From Panicum virgatum (taxonomy: Eukaryota; Streptophyta; Magnoliopsida; Poales; Poaceae): a stretch of 64,000 bases of DNA. Location: contig NC_053138.1 in the NCBI RefSeq assembly GCF_016808335.1, positions 12,641,900 through 12,705,899 on the forward strand, read 5' to 3'. The position numbers and the translations under genes are program-made. Shown here piece by piece: positions 1-12,519 of the stretch (position 1 is the stretch's first letter; each line of letters opens with the position of its first letter). A model generated the notes under the pieces. The model ran no database searches and was not told where the DNA came from. It was given only the letters and a program-made list of their open reading frames with translations.

Positions 1-68
1 CGAAATTTGATATCCAATCTTCTGACCATCCTTTTCCTTTTGGGTTATAGATTTGCAAGGCCCCTACA

Positions 69-3000
69 GGAAGCAATAAGATATTTGTAGAATTCTATGA
101 TGTCAGAGCAGCAGAAGTATCGCTAAATAACCTTAACAAGGGTGATATGTCATGCTCAAAAATCAAGGTTGAGCATAGCCGTTCTGGAGGAGCAGGATTA
201 TGGTAATTAGCTTGGCTGGCCCTTCCTCACTGTTTATGTCAACGTATAGTTGTACCAGCATTTTACATTGCTGTTTACCTTCATAAGGACTGGTTATGTT
301 GTCAGAGATGCACTTTTCTTCATGACGTGAGAGTCTTGGACTAATATGTATAAAATACTGTCAATGCTCATAGATGTAGGACAGATGAATTTTCCTTCAT
401 ATTTTTCACAGCTTCACTTAGCTTTTATTGTGCTGATGTAATTGTTTGACAGTCTGTTCTTCCATATATGGTAATTGTAAATTAACAATCACAATTCACT
501 CTTCTAACTTTTAGTATTTGCATGAGAACCAAAAAAATCGCTAGGCAACTATTACTTTTATCATGTCTAATGAATGAGTGGCTGTACAGTTGCATCTGAA
601 TTTTAAACTTCCTAACTCCTAAGTAGGTGGATTGGTTAGGTGGCCTTAGTAACACTCCTCAGGTCCTGGGTTCAACTCCCAGTGAGAGCGAATTTCAGAC
701 TGGGGTTAAAAAAAATCCCCTCACCTGCCTACACGCCAAAGCACATGGAAAATAGGTCCCAACCTGCTCCGACCTGCTCTCACACGGGTTACGGTACGGG
801 CACAGCACCCCTATGTAAGGGTGGGGTAGGGGTTCGGAGGTTTTCTTGGCCTGCGTGATAGGTATTCTCTTATTCAATGCTCGGGGGTTTCTTCCCCCTG
901 CATGCCGAGTTATTAAACTTCCGGTCTCATGCTTTCTGTGCTTAGCAAGTTGTACTATGTTGCCTCCAAACCCTATCAGTTTGTGTGTTGAAGTAACTTG
1001 TTTCATGTGTACTTAACAGCTTCACGGAGCAATGTTCTGGAGAATGGAAGCAGGAAACTGTAACTCACCAACTTAAGAACTCTCCACCTGGGACTATTGG
1101 TATGTGATGTTTTAGCTATTTTTTACATGATTTATCCCTTCTGTTCATAAATTTTTAGCCTGCATCTCCTTTTCACATGTTAAACAGGAAAGTCAGACCC
1201 TATAAGTTGGGAGAACGGCACCATTCATAATTTATATACTCCAGTTAGACCACAGCTCCATGGCTTCTCTGTGAATGGTTCTCAGAAGTTATCATCACCT
1301 ATCAGAATTGAACATGTACGTCAGCACAACAATCAAGCTACCCTTGGTGAATTTAATGGGTCGCTCGGTCATGGAAGCTATGGACGTGGACTGCAAGCCT
1401 TCCACCCACACTCACTGCCAGAGTGTCATAACAGCATTTGCAATGGCAAGTCCATGACATTAAGTACCAGGAATTCGAGCTTCAGGCTAACTGAAGGAGT
1501 GGACTATAATAACCAACAAATTTGCTCCAGTAATCATCATGGTCATTCCTCTGATCAAAGTGAAGGTAAAAATTCTCTGCCAAACTGCTTGTAGTTTTGT
1601 CTCTGCAAAACTTTATTTAATTGCTTTTCATGTTTAACATGGATTTATAAAATAGGAGTTCTTTATGAAAAGTGTACATTTTTTTTTGTCACTAGATTGT
1701 GTTACATGTCTGTGTTACATGTCGGTATATACTGTATTGATATAAGTTTGTAGATGTGTTAGCCGATGTTATACTTCTTGGGCTTTCCTTTTGTTCTTCT
1801 GTTCCAAAGTTCATCAGTTCAATTTTTTTTTCAGCACTTGGAGTTACTGAAATTGGAAGTTGCCCCCTTCATGGACATCTCCACACCTGGAATAACTCAA
1901 ATGGTTTTCCTCAGAGCCCCTCTACCCCAATGTTGTGGTCCAACTTCCATCAACCAAGGAATATGCATGGTTATCCTGCCATGCCACCTCATATGCGGAA
2001 CACTGGTGCTCATCCTATGGACCAACATCACCTGGGTTCAGCTCCAAGCAATATTGGTGGTTTTGCAAATGTACATTCCTTTCATCCAGGATCACTTGAA
2101 AACGTAGGGTTTCCTGGTAGCCCTCAACTCTATCCATCAGATCTCTCTGTATTTACACCTACTAGAGGAAATTACAGGGAGACCATGTTCTCCCCTGTAA
2201 ATGCTGGGTTTCCGTCACTTCAACAAATATTTCATGCAACCAACGGAAGGAGTCCAATGATGTGTGTTTCTACTTCATATGATGCCACTAATGATCGGAT
2301 CAGGAGCCGCAGGCATGATGGAAATGCTGCCCAGTCTGAAAACAAGAAGCAATTTGAGCTTGACCTTGACCGGATTGCGAAGGGTGAAGACTCGCGCACC
2401 ACACTGATGATAAAAAACATTCCTAACAAGTATGTTTACACCTTATGCCATTTTTTTATTCCATATTACTTGTATCATTATTCATTTTGGCCTTCTTTCT
2501 TCCCTGGACTTACTACCCTTGATGCTATCAACAGGTACAACTGTAAGCTACTTTTGGCTGTAATTGACGAGAATCACCGAGGAACATATGATTTCATCTA
2601 TCTTCCAATTGATTTTAAGGTATGTTATTCCTTTTCCCCCAAATATGAAGGTAGAAACTTGCAGTAAGATTCTGGCACTGACTCTTGCAATGTCTGCCTT
2701 CCTCAGAACAAGTGTAATGTGGGCTATGCTTTCATCAATATGATTGATCCACAGCACATAATTCCATTTTACAAGGTATATGGCTATGTCCTCGGGCCTT
2801 ACTAGATAACTCATATTAATAGGAAGTATTTCCAGTTTAACTCACCTTTTTGATTGAACATATGTTGGGAGGAACCGAGGAAGTAATTGGAGCTTGGTAA
2901 TTTTGTGCAGACATTCAATGGCAAGAAATGGGAGAAGTTCAATAGTGAGAAAGTGGCATCACTTGCATACGCCAGGATCCAGGGAAGGAATGCTTTGATT

Positions 3001-3323
3001 GCCCATTTTCAGAATTCTAGCCTAATGAATGAAGAAAAATGGTGTCGTCCTATGCTTTTCCACAAAGATGGTCCAAATGCTGGAGATCAGGTATGAATAT
3101 GTTGCTGCTGTTGTCACCGCTGTAAACCTCAAGATTACAAGTAGTGAATACCATATTGAATTCATGGGTCAGTCCCACATTAAGATTAACAATCCTTAAC
3201 TTTACACATCCTGTTCAGGAGCCTTTCCCTGTGGGGAACAATGTCCGGACTCGGTCTGGGAGAAACAGACCGCTCACTGGTTCAGACACTAATGAGGGAA
3301 GTCCATTGACCTCACCTAACTAA
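69..3323 (+). CDS. Mei2-like RNA-binding protein, 5' end outside the window
   Basis: Mei2-like proteins are RNA-binding regulators related to fission-yeast Mei2 and act in meiosis and development. Exons read from splice sites and phase: ~69-202, 1020-1099, 1188-1565, 1835-2429, 2535-2619, 2707-2775, 2911-3090, 3219-3323 (stop TAA). The first visible exon carries the end of RRM2 (FVEFYDVRAAEVSL). A long low-complexity linker follows, then the diagnostic C-terminal RRM3: TLMIKNIPNKY, GTYDFIYLPIDF, NVGYAFINM and the motif around EEKWCRPMLFHKDG. Having RRM2 as well as RRM3 with a long linker fits the AML/OML-type group better than the TERMINAL EAR group. RRM1 and the start codon lie left of base 1, and the first acceptor is uncertain by about 20 bases. 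The first intron seen holds a SINE. The gene converges on the ORTHRUS/VIM-type gene. Family assignment is firm; the member is not resolved. Confidence 0.93.
612..912 (+). mobile_element. tRNA-derived SINE (Au-like), copy 1
   Basis: A SINE-like unit inside a Mei2-like intron. It has a Pol III B-box-like stretch (GGTTCAACTCC at about 669), a short A-rich run followed by CCCCTC, and a tail region ending in GGGGGTTTCTTCCCCC. The same order of blocks recurs at 63478-63756, including TTTTCTTGGCCTGC and GGGTGGGG. I infer a tRNA-derived Au-type SINE from the B box and general layout. The 5' end is approximate, and the copy is more diverged than the one at 63.5 kb. Confidence 0.6.
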
Positions 3324-4353
3324 GAAAAGCGTAGCGAGAGAGCCCAGTTCAAGTCTGCTCCCAACTGGGGATAAGTAATGTTTGATCACTAACTGGAGGC
3401 TGAAGAACCTGTAATAAACCATTCCCTGTTTTGATTTCTTTTTCTTTTTGTCCTCATCGGCAAGGCTGTGACATGAGTTCGACGATTAGCAAGAACTCTG
3501 CTCTGCATGGGCCTGCTGAAGATTCACCCTAAATTATGCCTGAGTTTTGCCTTACATCGAGCAACCTATATGTACGGAGAAGAGCAAGCAGGTGGAGCAG
3601 AAATGGTAGAGGTGCTGTGTTTCCGGCGTTCAGGCGGGTGAAAATGAGTTTGTACAGCAGAATTATCGAGATTGTGATACGCTAATGAAGTTGAATTGTT
3701 TGTTTTATGGTCATTTTGCCACGCTGCCTTCCCTTGCATTGTGCATGTTTACGGTGTGTAAAGAATTGTCGTGAAGACCAAACGTTTTGATTCCTGTTTT
3801 GGTCTTCTACTGTGATGATTACGGCAACCCCACAGATAGCAGCATCACAAGATAAAATTAGAGAAAACCGAGCAAGTTCGGAACTATTGCGATATCTACG
3901 GGCCAAAGCAAACTCAGGGACCTCTAGTTGCGGGAGCCAGGAGACTGGAAAATGTGGTGATGCAAGCTAGCACTTGCAACGAACGGAGTGGGCACAGTAC
4001 TCAACAGATAAAAACCAGACGCGCAAAAAACATAGGCATAGGCATACACAGGGATTGCACGTCCAATGGAGCTGGTAACTTAGGTTATAGTTTAAGCATC
4101 TTGGATAAACAACCGTCCAGATTCCAGGAGGCACGACCAGGGAATCACCAAGGCCGGCAATAGGTTTACCAAACCAAAAGAAACAGATGCGGCGTGGCAC
4201 GCGATCCAGTTCACCCACAGGCGCAGCAATCACCCCAACCAAAAGAAAGCAAACTTCCCGGAATACATACCTCCCCAAAAAAATGGAGCCTCCCTTCAAC
4301 ATCATCCAGCTCCAAACCACCCAGCTTCCGCACTTCCCTGCTTCCATCACCCA
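3324..4353. other. Convergent 3' regions of the Mei2-like and ORTHRUS/VIM genes
   Basis: About 1 kb between the stop codons of two convergent genes. It should contain both 3' UTRs. I see no additional gene, repeat or RNA in it. Short open frames here lack coding character. Confidence 0.6.
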
Positions 4354-7300
4354 TCAGCAACCAGTATCAGCTCTGACACGGCTTCTGGTCCGCCTTGCCG
4401 GACTATCATCAGCTTCACTAGCATTCGCACTGCTCCGAGTCACCCGACGGCCACTGCTCACAACAGGACTACCATTGCCTTCACTATCCACATCGCCACT
4501 CTTCCTGATCCGTTTCACTGGAGTGCTAGTAGCCTCTTCCACAGCAGCAACGTTTTTCTTCATCCTTTTAGCAGGAGCACCATCTGTGCCGGTCTCAGCA
4601 TCACCCTTGCGCTTCTTTGTCTCCTTCACAGCCTTTTCTTCAATTAACACATCCACCACTTCAGTCACACCCATCTTGGCATTTTCATCTTTTCCTTCCT
4701 CGATTTCAACCACAATTTTCACAGAGCCATCAGCTTTAGCATCAGCACTGTCTTGCCCATCCTCATTCATGCTACTATCATCCTCTTCCTTCACCAAAGC
4801 ACCATCATTTCCCTCAGACTCGCCATCGCCACATTCCTCAGCATCATCTGAAGCCACCTTGGTGTCACTTTCTTCAACAGCCTTGCGTTGCAAAGACTCA
4901 ATCAGCTCCATCATTTCTCGGTTGATCTGGAAAAAAAAAGCAAAGCATGTGACCAACTCTACAATCTGTGCACCATATATGCCTTTCAACAAAATTATAT
5001 TTCATCACACCTGGGGATTTTCTAGGAAGTCACAGATGTCAGTTGGGCAGGAAGGGCATTTCTTCACAATCTTCTGTGCCCTTAGGGTCCGACCACCACG
5101 GCTTCTTTCCCTCATAGAAGCCTGGCTATCATATGCCCCAAGCAAACAAGCCTTGCAAAAGTTGTGAGCACATGGAGTAGTAAGGGGTTCTTTAATCAAC
5201 GCCCGACAGATGGAACAACCAAACTCTGCAGGACCCGGGAAAGTAAAAGTAATTCTGAGATAATGCATTCAAAACATCATAAGAGTCACCACAAAATAGG
5301 TCAAACAGAAGGGCACAAACCTTTCAGCAGTCTCTCAGCCACAGACATATGAGCACGCTTTGTTGCTCTCCGGATTTGTTTGTCAGTCTCAGGATCCCCA
5401 GACAGAACAGGCTTTTTGCTGATTGGTGGAGGCACCACCCATTTCCAGCCTTCTTTCTCCTATCACAACAAAGTATAAGCCATTCATAACACAGTACAGT
5501 TACATTGGAAGAAGAAACAGAGGTACATACAACATAGTCCCATGAAGGCCGTCCTTTCCTCTCCGTTATATCAGTTGCACCTTGCAGCTCCTTTATCTTC
5601 GGCAATGGCCTCGGACGGTCACCATGATCATCACTTAAAAGCCAAAGCATAAGATGTCAGCACAAACATGCCCCTTTTCCTTAAGATCGGGAGTTATAGT
5701 CTAATAGCCACAGGGCACAGTATTTTGTCAAACCTGGTCCATGGAGCAGGTTCATTGTCACACCGTACAAAGAGATACCTGCAGACCTTAAACTTACCCT
5801 ATGGCAAAAGACAGAAGAGTATTCAATACATTTCAATATATTATTCAATTTGTCAGCTCATAGGCAGCTGCATGGTATGAAAGCATGAAGCTACATCTGC
5901 ACTTTGTATACAGGAGAATAAAATTACCTGAATACCAATCTTCCTCCAACATTTCTCAATTCTATAAATTCCATCATACCTCAAACCAGATTCAGGAGCA
6001 TATGAGGAACGCTTCTCTTTGTGTGACCTATTTAAGAAAATGTAGAACAAAAGTTCAAAGATTAAAGGATACAAAGTAGTATAGACTGTAAAATTAGAAA
6101 CCTCAGTATTTAACAATTAAGGAAACTAAGAAATAAAGAAAGGATCGATAGAAGATCACAGCATCTACTTAATGAACATCATGGTTTCGAGTGCAAGAAT
6201 GACAAAAGGAAGCATACCGCACAACCCTGACAGGGTATCCCCTCAAGCAACTAATGCGTAAAGCAGCATTTAGCTTCTCAAATTTCTGATCTGATGATTG
6301 CTCCTTGTTTGTCCGCTTGTTCCCACTTAGATCCCTTCCACCACTGCATAAGTAGATATAATTTTACAGACATTTCAATAAGGAGAGCACATCTGGGATC
6401 CATATGGAAAAAAGAACAGGTGGTAAAATTTTATTACCTTCCAGTGTAAAGAAACCACTCTCCATGGTCTTCATCATCTTCATACCCTCCGGAGAGGGCT
6501 ACTGATTGTGCGCCATATGTAGACTGGCCAGCGATACCAGCTACATGAGGAAAATGGGCACCCCATTGCCTGCACTCAAGACGGTCTTCCCATGTTTCCC
6601 CAACTCGAACTCCAATATTCCTTCGAGGATCATTTTCTGGAAGAATGGGGCCAAAATGATCAGGTGCAATGGTCACAAAGATCTGGCCACTAGAAGCGTT
6701 CGCTTTCCCAGCCTTCTTAGCTCTGTCAGTTGTAAATGCCTTGTCAGGCCTATCATCATTCCGAATATAGTGATATGGTGCAGTAGAGCCTGATGAGTTA
6801 GGATTCTTTGAAATCTTAGCCATCCGGATAACTTCAACTAGTGCAGAGTTAATTCTTGGTTGCTCAGCCATTTTGGCCGGGATCTGCGCCCGACATTTTC
6901 CACACGTCCTTTTCCCATTCTGAATCCACTTCTGGAAGCATTTCAAGCAGAAGTTATGGCCACAAGGCGTCTGCAAAAGACAAAAGTGTACGTAGGTTAG
7001 AAATGGCACAAGCAATTATTGAATAGAGGTTACATAAAACATTGCAGCCATACTACATTTTACAAATTGAAATATAAAAGAATATGCATAGAACAAAGAG
7101 TTAAAAACTCTGGAACTGCAATGGTTAGTCATCTCCTAATGACCATAGAGAACAATGAAACAATGAACGGTTTGCTGATGACAGCTAACAGGTTATGCAT
7201 GTCTCATGCTACCTGATAGTTTGAGACTATGAAGTGCAATAAACCCTTACTAATGAATGAGCAAGCTAGATAAAGATAATGTCGCGCTGAACAAAAGTTA

Positions 7301-8419
7301 GCAGATATGCAGCAAAGATAGGAGACTGCCCCCTATTTGTTATGGAAAGATAGCAAACAACACTGTCAAACAGCTACCTTTCCAAATGGTAGAAGGACAG
7401 CCTTTTCCAAATGATGACGAGCAAGGCTATTTCATATGGGAAGTTTGCAAACAACATTGTCAACCAGGTGACATTTTTGAAAGATTGAGAGGCAGCCTGC
7501 TTACTATGGGAAGTTAGCAAACAGCAGACAAACGTAGGAAATGAAAATAGATGCTACATTTCAGCAAACAACATTAGATCTCTGTAACATATCTAAGCAG
7601 ACGTAGGAAATAAAAAGAGATGCTAAATTTAAGCAAACGTGGAAATAATGCCACTCATCACAGCAGCTCTAGCTTGGAAAACCAAAATATATGTGCAGAA
7701 TAGAAGGAAATATGACGTGACGGTACATCTGACATAAATAAATAAATAAAAATAAATAAATAAATAAATAATAGATGGCCGGCACATGAAGAAGGACCAT
7801 TTTGATTTGAACAGACCGAATCGAGTCAGAATGGAGAAGATCTAAGAGCAAAAGTAAAAGGAATGCGCAAGATGACTAGGTTGATTGGCACTCCAGGCAT
7901 GTGATCTGAGCAGTCGAAGTGCGACATTTAGCAGCAAGATGATCTGGTAGTAGAGAAGAGGCGTGGGGGAACGAAATCGGAATGGGAACTTACCGTGACG
8001 GGACGTTCAGGAAGCTTCATACAAAAGACGCAGCTGAAGTTCTTCCCCACGATCTCGAGGGCGTCGTCCGCCGCGTTGTCGTCTTCGTCGTCATCGGCGG
8101 CCGCGGGGGCGGAGCCGGCGAGGAGGGCCTGGCGGCGCCGCGCTTTCTCCTGGTCGGAGAGGGTCTGGTCGGCCTCGATGGCGCGGATGGCGGCGACGAG
8201 GTCGTTCCCGGGGCCGGCGGGAGCCGGGGCCGGGGAGGAGTCGGGGGAGCAGTCGGGGCAGCTCCAGCTGGCGGCGTCGGCGAGGGCGGGGGGCTTGGAG
8301 AGGCACGGGGAGTGCCACGGGGTGGCGCAGGTGGAGCAGCGGAGCAGGTCGACCTCGGGCGGGGAGGCGGCGCGGCAGACCATGCAGACGCCATCGCCGT
8401 CGCAGGGGAGGTCCGGCAT
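4354..8419 (-). CDS. ORTH/VIM: ORTHRUS/VIM-type E3 ubiquitin ligase (PHD-RING-SRA-RING)
   Basis: Plant counterpart of UHRF1. The SRA domain binds methylated (hemimethylated) DNA and the RINGs ubiquitinate chromatin targets to maintain CG methylation in the nucleus. Nine exons, on the minus strand: 8419-7994, 6970-6438, 6343-6218, 6027-5928, 5798-5734, 5633-5531, 5459-5321, 5225-5011, 4926-4354. They sum to 2280 nt, 759 residues, all phases consistent. The PHD finger is near residues 10-60 (CMVC, CSTC, WHSPCL). RING1 spans the first intron ([13 protein letters not shown] then [11 protein letters not shown], about 128-170). The SRA domain starts near [14 protein letters not shown] and includes [20 protein letters not shown] and [12 protein letters not shown]2 near residue 500 reads [25 protein letters not shown]. 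The C-terminal tail of about 190 residues is acidic then basic ([13 protein letters not shown]), longer than in Arabidopsis VIM1. The start is the first ATG before the PHD finger. Confidence 0.96.
7734..7772. repeat. (AAAT)n microsatellite
   Basis: Short run of AAAT units inside the first intron of the ORTHRUS/VIM gene. Confidence 0.9.
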
Positions 8420-8472
8420 GGCGGAGAGGTGGCGGCGGCTGCGAGGGGGAGGGTTCGCGGGGGCGCTGGAGC

Positions 8473-8480
8473 TAGGGTTT
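8473..8480 (-). promoter_or_regulatory. Telo-box (AAACCCTA) in the ORTHRUS/VIM leader
   Basis: On the minus strand the motif reads AAACCCTA, about 55 bases upstream of the ATG, so probably in the 5' UTR or core promoter. Telo-boxes are common near transcription starts of plant growth- and cycle-related genes. Function here is inferred. Confidence 0.4.
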
Positions 8481-8879
8481 TGCGCGGGCGGAATGGGGGA
8501 TGGGGATTGCCGGGGGGTGGGGGAGGAGATGATGAGGAGGGGAGGAGGCGGTGGGAGGGGCAGGTTCAAATTTTTGGGTTTGGCCGCTGGGCGGGCGGGC
8601 GGGCGCGGCGGCTCTCCAATTCTCCAAATCCCCCCGCCACTTCCTCCCCCTCCTGCTGCGACGCGCAAGGGATGCGATGGGATGGCCCGGCCGGGAAGAG
8701 GGGGAGAAGTGGTGGGGCGCACCTCACGACCCGCCCCCTCGTTCCACGCGTCTGACGCCTCTCCCTTGAAACGTCTGGCTGCCAGCGGGTCCTATTTCGG
8801 TTGGGACCCACAACTCAGTGGATGTCAGGTTGCCGTGAGGGGCGTGAAAGAAGGGTTTTCGGAGCGTTTTGGGAAGGGA

Positions 8880-8887
8880 GCGCCAAT
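8880..8887 (-). promoter_or_regulatory. Possible E2F site upstream of ORTHRUS/VIM
   Basis: On the gene's strand the bases read ATTGGCGC, matching the E2F consensus WTTSSCSS, about 460 bases before the ATG. UHRF1/VIM genes act at replication, so E2F control is plausible. A single 8-base match could be chance. Confidence 0.3.
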
Positions 8888-9099
8888 TGGAAAGACAGGG
8901 GGAGTGGGGAGAGTCGTGGGCGGCTCCGAGGAGTGACGCATTTGCCCCTCCTTCGGATTTGATTTGATTTGATTTCTCGCATACTGTACTTGTCAGTCCG
9001 AAACCAGTAAATAATATTTTTTTCTCTCACAGTAAATCAACATCCGTCGTAACACAACATTGTCATTTTAAGGGCACACCTATCAGTTTGAAACGGCTC

Positions 9100-9220
9100 G
9101 TCCTTCGTCTCAAATTATTAGCTATTTTGAATTTTTAATTTATAAATTTTACTATTATATTTAGGTGCATAGTAAAATTTATAACTATCGAAATGATTAA
9201 AGTATAGGACGGAAAAAGTA
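9100..9220. mobile_element. Degenerate Stowaway-like MITE
   Basis: An A/T-rich stretch of about 110 bases. It opens with CGTCTCAAATTATTA and ends with GGACGGAAAAAGTA, loosely matching the CTCCGTCC-type termini of Stowaway MITEs. Ends are decayed, so the call is tentative. Confidence 0.35.
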
Positions 9221-9791
9221 TAAATCATTTAACATTCGGTATATATCGTGATAAAAATATCCATCAGCATAAAAGATCATGACAAATACATAATGTAGGT
9301 CGAGCGAATATTTACTCAACTCTACCATTTCTTCTCCGCTTATTAAACCCTCTTGCCTTTTCTATCACAAGTCACACAAGCCAGCATTAAACATATTACA
9401 ATGCGCGTGGGGAAGTAGTAAAAACCCGTTTGGAAGGGATCCTCCAGCGGCTTCACCAGCAGCACCAACAGGAGATGCACCAAATATACGCACAGCTGGT
9501 GCGCTCCTGAGCGGCGCGCTGGGAGATGCGGAGCTCTCTTGTGGGGTGCTCCGACTTCGTTCTCCAGGGAGCTCACCCAAACGGGGTCTAAGTGGCTTTT
9601 TATGTGATTTTGCTCTTTGACGTATTTTTTAGCTCAACAGTTTCTTCTCTTTTCTAGTTATTTTAAGGGCAACCCCGATGTATACGGTTGAAGCAGTCCA
9701 CAGGTAGCAGCTTTGTGTCAATAGGGTTTAGTTAATATTACCCCCACAATGCAAAGTCTCAATGTAAAGTAAGGTTGTGCCGCCCTCTTTC

Positions 9792-10047
9792 GGCTGTGTT
9801 TAGATCCTGCAAAATTGGCACTGTAGCGAACTGTATCACTTTTTATTTGTTTGTGATAAATATTATCCTATCATAGGGTAACTAGGCTCAAAAGATTCGT
9901 CTCGAAATGTACATCTAAACTGTGAAATTAGTTATTTTGTTTATCTACATTTCATACTCCATGCATGCGTCTTTTTGTACATTTAATGATTCGATGTGAT
10001 GGGAATTTTGGAAATTTTGAAGAAAGTTGGGGGAACTAAACACAGCC
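9792..10047. mobile_element. Tourist-like MITE, TSD TTC
   Basis: 256-bp element with inverted ends GGCTGTGTTTAG / CTAAACACAGCC, flanked by TTC on both sides (9789-9791, 10048-10050). It contains one copy of the AGATTCGTCTCG core seen in all related elements of this window. The 3-bp duplication and ends point to PIF/Harbinger-derived Tourist elements. Confidence 0.75.
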
Positions 10048-10502
10048 TTCACTTTGTTCCTGCCGCAACTCGGACAGTTATAATATTGGTTTATGGGTAG
10101 CCCATAGTGCTACGAGAGTATGGGTAATTTTTATTATTTCTCTCCTATAGCGTGTTTGCAATGGTAATAACTAGTACTAGCCATGTAATTTGCTGATGTA
10201 GATGTGAGAGATAAAAAGAAAAATTATTTTATGCTATCAGAACCATACGCTCCTCTCACATATTTTTGAACTACGTGAAATAAATCAGCTACTTGTTTGT
10301 CACTAGTGACTACTCTCTTCTAATTTTTTATTGCCACATCAGATCTAAATAGTTAACCATTGTGAACTGATGAGATAAGGTGGTTGGATGGAATATTTTA
10401 TCTCATATGGACTACTTGACTACTTTTTCACTACATTGTGGGCTCCCTACGAGCAAGGGCAATATTTATGGTCCAACCAGACCTTCATACCAGTAATATT
10501 AA

Positions 10503-10856
10503 GGCTCTGTTTAGATCACACCTCATAAATCCTATAAACGCAAAAAAAAATGTTACATCGAATATTTCGATACATGCATGAAGTACTAAATGAAGTCTAT
10601 TTACAAAACTTTTTGCATGGATGGGCTGTAAATCGCGAGACGAATCTAATGAGCCTATTTAATTCATGATTTACAACAGTGATGCTACAGTACTATCTGC
10701 TAAATATTGATTAATCATGGCTTAATTAGCATCATTAGATTCGTCTCGCGATTTACAACACATTTGTGCAAAAAGTTTTATAAATAGACTTCATTTAGTA
10801 CTTCAAATTAGTAAGATTCCAACACAAAAAATTTTACGCCGAAACTAAACACGGCC
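10503..10856. mobile_element. Tourist-like MITE, TSD TAA
   Basis: 354-bp fold-back element with ends GGCTCTGTTTAGATC / AAACTAAACACGGCC. Flanks are TAA at 10500-10502 and 10857-10859. The internal inverted pair GCGAGACGAATCTAATGAG (about 10637) and its complement (about 10738) gives a long hairpin. The right TAA is shared with the next element. Confidence 0.8.
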
Positions 10857-10859
10857 TAA

Positions 10860-11193
10860 GGGGTGTTTTGGAATAGGGACTTAAAAAAATCCCAGGGACT
10901 TTTTAGTATTTAGAAATATTAAATAAATGTTAATTATAAAACTAACTGCAGAATCCTGGGGCTAAACTGCGAGACGAATCTAATGAGGTATCTTAATCCA
11001 TGATTAGCGAATGGTTACTGTAGCATTATTGTAGCAAATTATGGATTAATTAGGCTCATTAGATTCGTCTCGCGAAAAAGCACTCAGCTGTCAAAAAACA
11101 TTTATAAACAGATTTTATTTAATACTATAAAATAGTAAGATTCTTTTTGATGTGATAGGGACTTCTGAAAAAAATTGAGATCCAAACAGGACC
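10860..11193. mobile_element. Tourist-like MITE, TSD TAA, abutting the previous one
   Basis: 334-bp element whose ends read GGGGTGTTTTGGA and TCCAAACAGGACC, flanked by TAA at 10857-10859 and 11194-11196. It has the same internal GCGAGACGAATCTAATGAG pair as its neighbour but different outer sequence, so it is a related sub-family inserted next to the first. Confidence 0.75.
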
Positions 11194-11494
11194 TAAGTCT
11201 ACAATGGACCATAGATAAAAGAGCCCACTCACAAATAAAAAGAATTTCACCCAAACTAGTAGTTGGAGCAGCAACAAAATGGTTAGAGGGGATGGCAGGT
11301 AAGGATTGAGAGAGTTTAATATTTTCTATTTCTTATAGGTACTCTTCATGTCTATGGGTACCTATAATAGATTCTCTTCATATTATCATCTTTCACAATG
11401 TTGAGCCGGTCTTTATAGGACTATACAGACCACTCTTTGAAGCACATTGTGACTGTTCTAATGATAATAACTTTGTGTCACAAAAATAGTTTAT

Positions 11495-12344
11495 GAGTAA
11501 AATGCATAAGATGTCCACCAACTGGTAAGGGTATGTCATTTAGATTCACGAATTTTAAAAATGTATTTTTAGATCCATCAACTTGTAATATGTATCATGT
11601 AGGTCCATAAACTTTGAAAATATATCCTTAAACTCTAAAAGTGCATTTTTAGATCCGTAAACTTGTAATTTGTGTCACTCAGATTCATAAACTCCGAAAG
11701 TGTATTTTTATATCCATAAACTTCATTCATGAGCAGTTGTGTTGCTATAGATGCGTCCACAAATGTCGCCCTAGTATCGCTCTCCATGAATATCTTTTAA
11801 CCCCTCACCAAGAATCACTCTAGATTGATCCAAGTCTAATCTCATCACGAGATTTTTCGCCACGACACCTGGCGCCATCATATCCGGCCACCCGCATCAC
11901 AGAGGACGTAATATCCCCTTCCTCATCACCCATGTTACAGGTAAGATCTAAGCCTTAGAACTCACCAATGACATTCTATAAGTCCCTCTTTGAATTCTAA
12001 TACATGTCAATAACCTCCAAAATAAGTCTTTCACTCCTCCTATCTTCTCTCACTATGCACTTGATTTGAATTAGAGCTCAAATTTCACCCTTCTAATGGA
12101 ACTCCAGCAACGCGCGCGCAATGTGTAGCTTAATTTTGGTGTGATATCGGTGCATGAAGGCTAGATGGTGGGCTATAGACCTAGGTGACACAAATTACAA
12201 GTTTATTGATTTAGAAATAGACTTTGAGAGTTTGTGGACCTAAGTAACACAAAGTACAAGTTTATGGACCAAATACAATTTCAAAGTTGATGGACTTAAG
12301 TGACACTCTCTTATAAGTTTATGGACTTCTGGTGTATTTTACTC
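11495..12344. mobile_element. Non-autonomous Mutator-like element, 9-bp TSD
   Basis: 850-bp element with inverted ends GAGTAAAATGCA / complementary TGTATTTTACTC. It is flanked by a perfect 9-bp duplication ATAGTTTAT (11486-11494 and 12345-12353), the target-site length of Mutator-like elements. The subterminal regions repeat degenerate units of the type 'ATCCATAAACTTGTAA', in inverted orientation at the two ends. The middle has no open frame of note. Confidence 0.75.
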
Positions 12345-12519
12345 ATAGTTTATTACTAAAGCAATTGTGGTTAGTCCAAGACTTTACCTAATGAAACAAA
12401 TAAATTTATAATTTCAAACGGATCATGTATCAGACTTATGTTAGGATTTTCAATATAAAAGGTGAATTCTTTTCTCTCTTTTTTGAAAATAAAAGGTGAA
12501 TTCTTTTCTTCTCTTTAAA

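Noticed and set aside
7982..8936. Long plus-strand frames of 257 and 313 residues
   Set aside because: They are GC-rich shadows of the first exon and leader of the ORTHRUS/VIM gene on the minus strand, rich in Gly/Arg with no domain.
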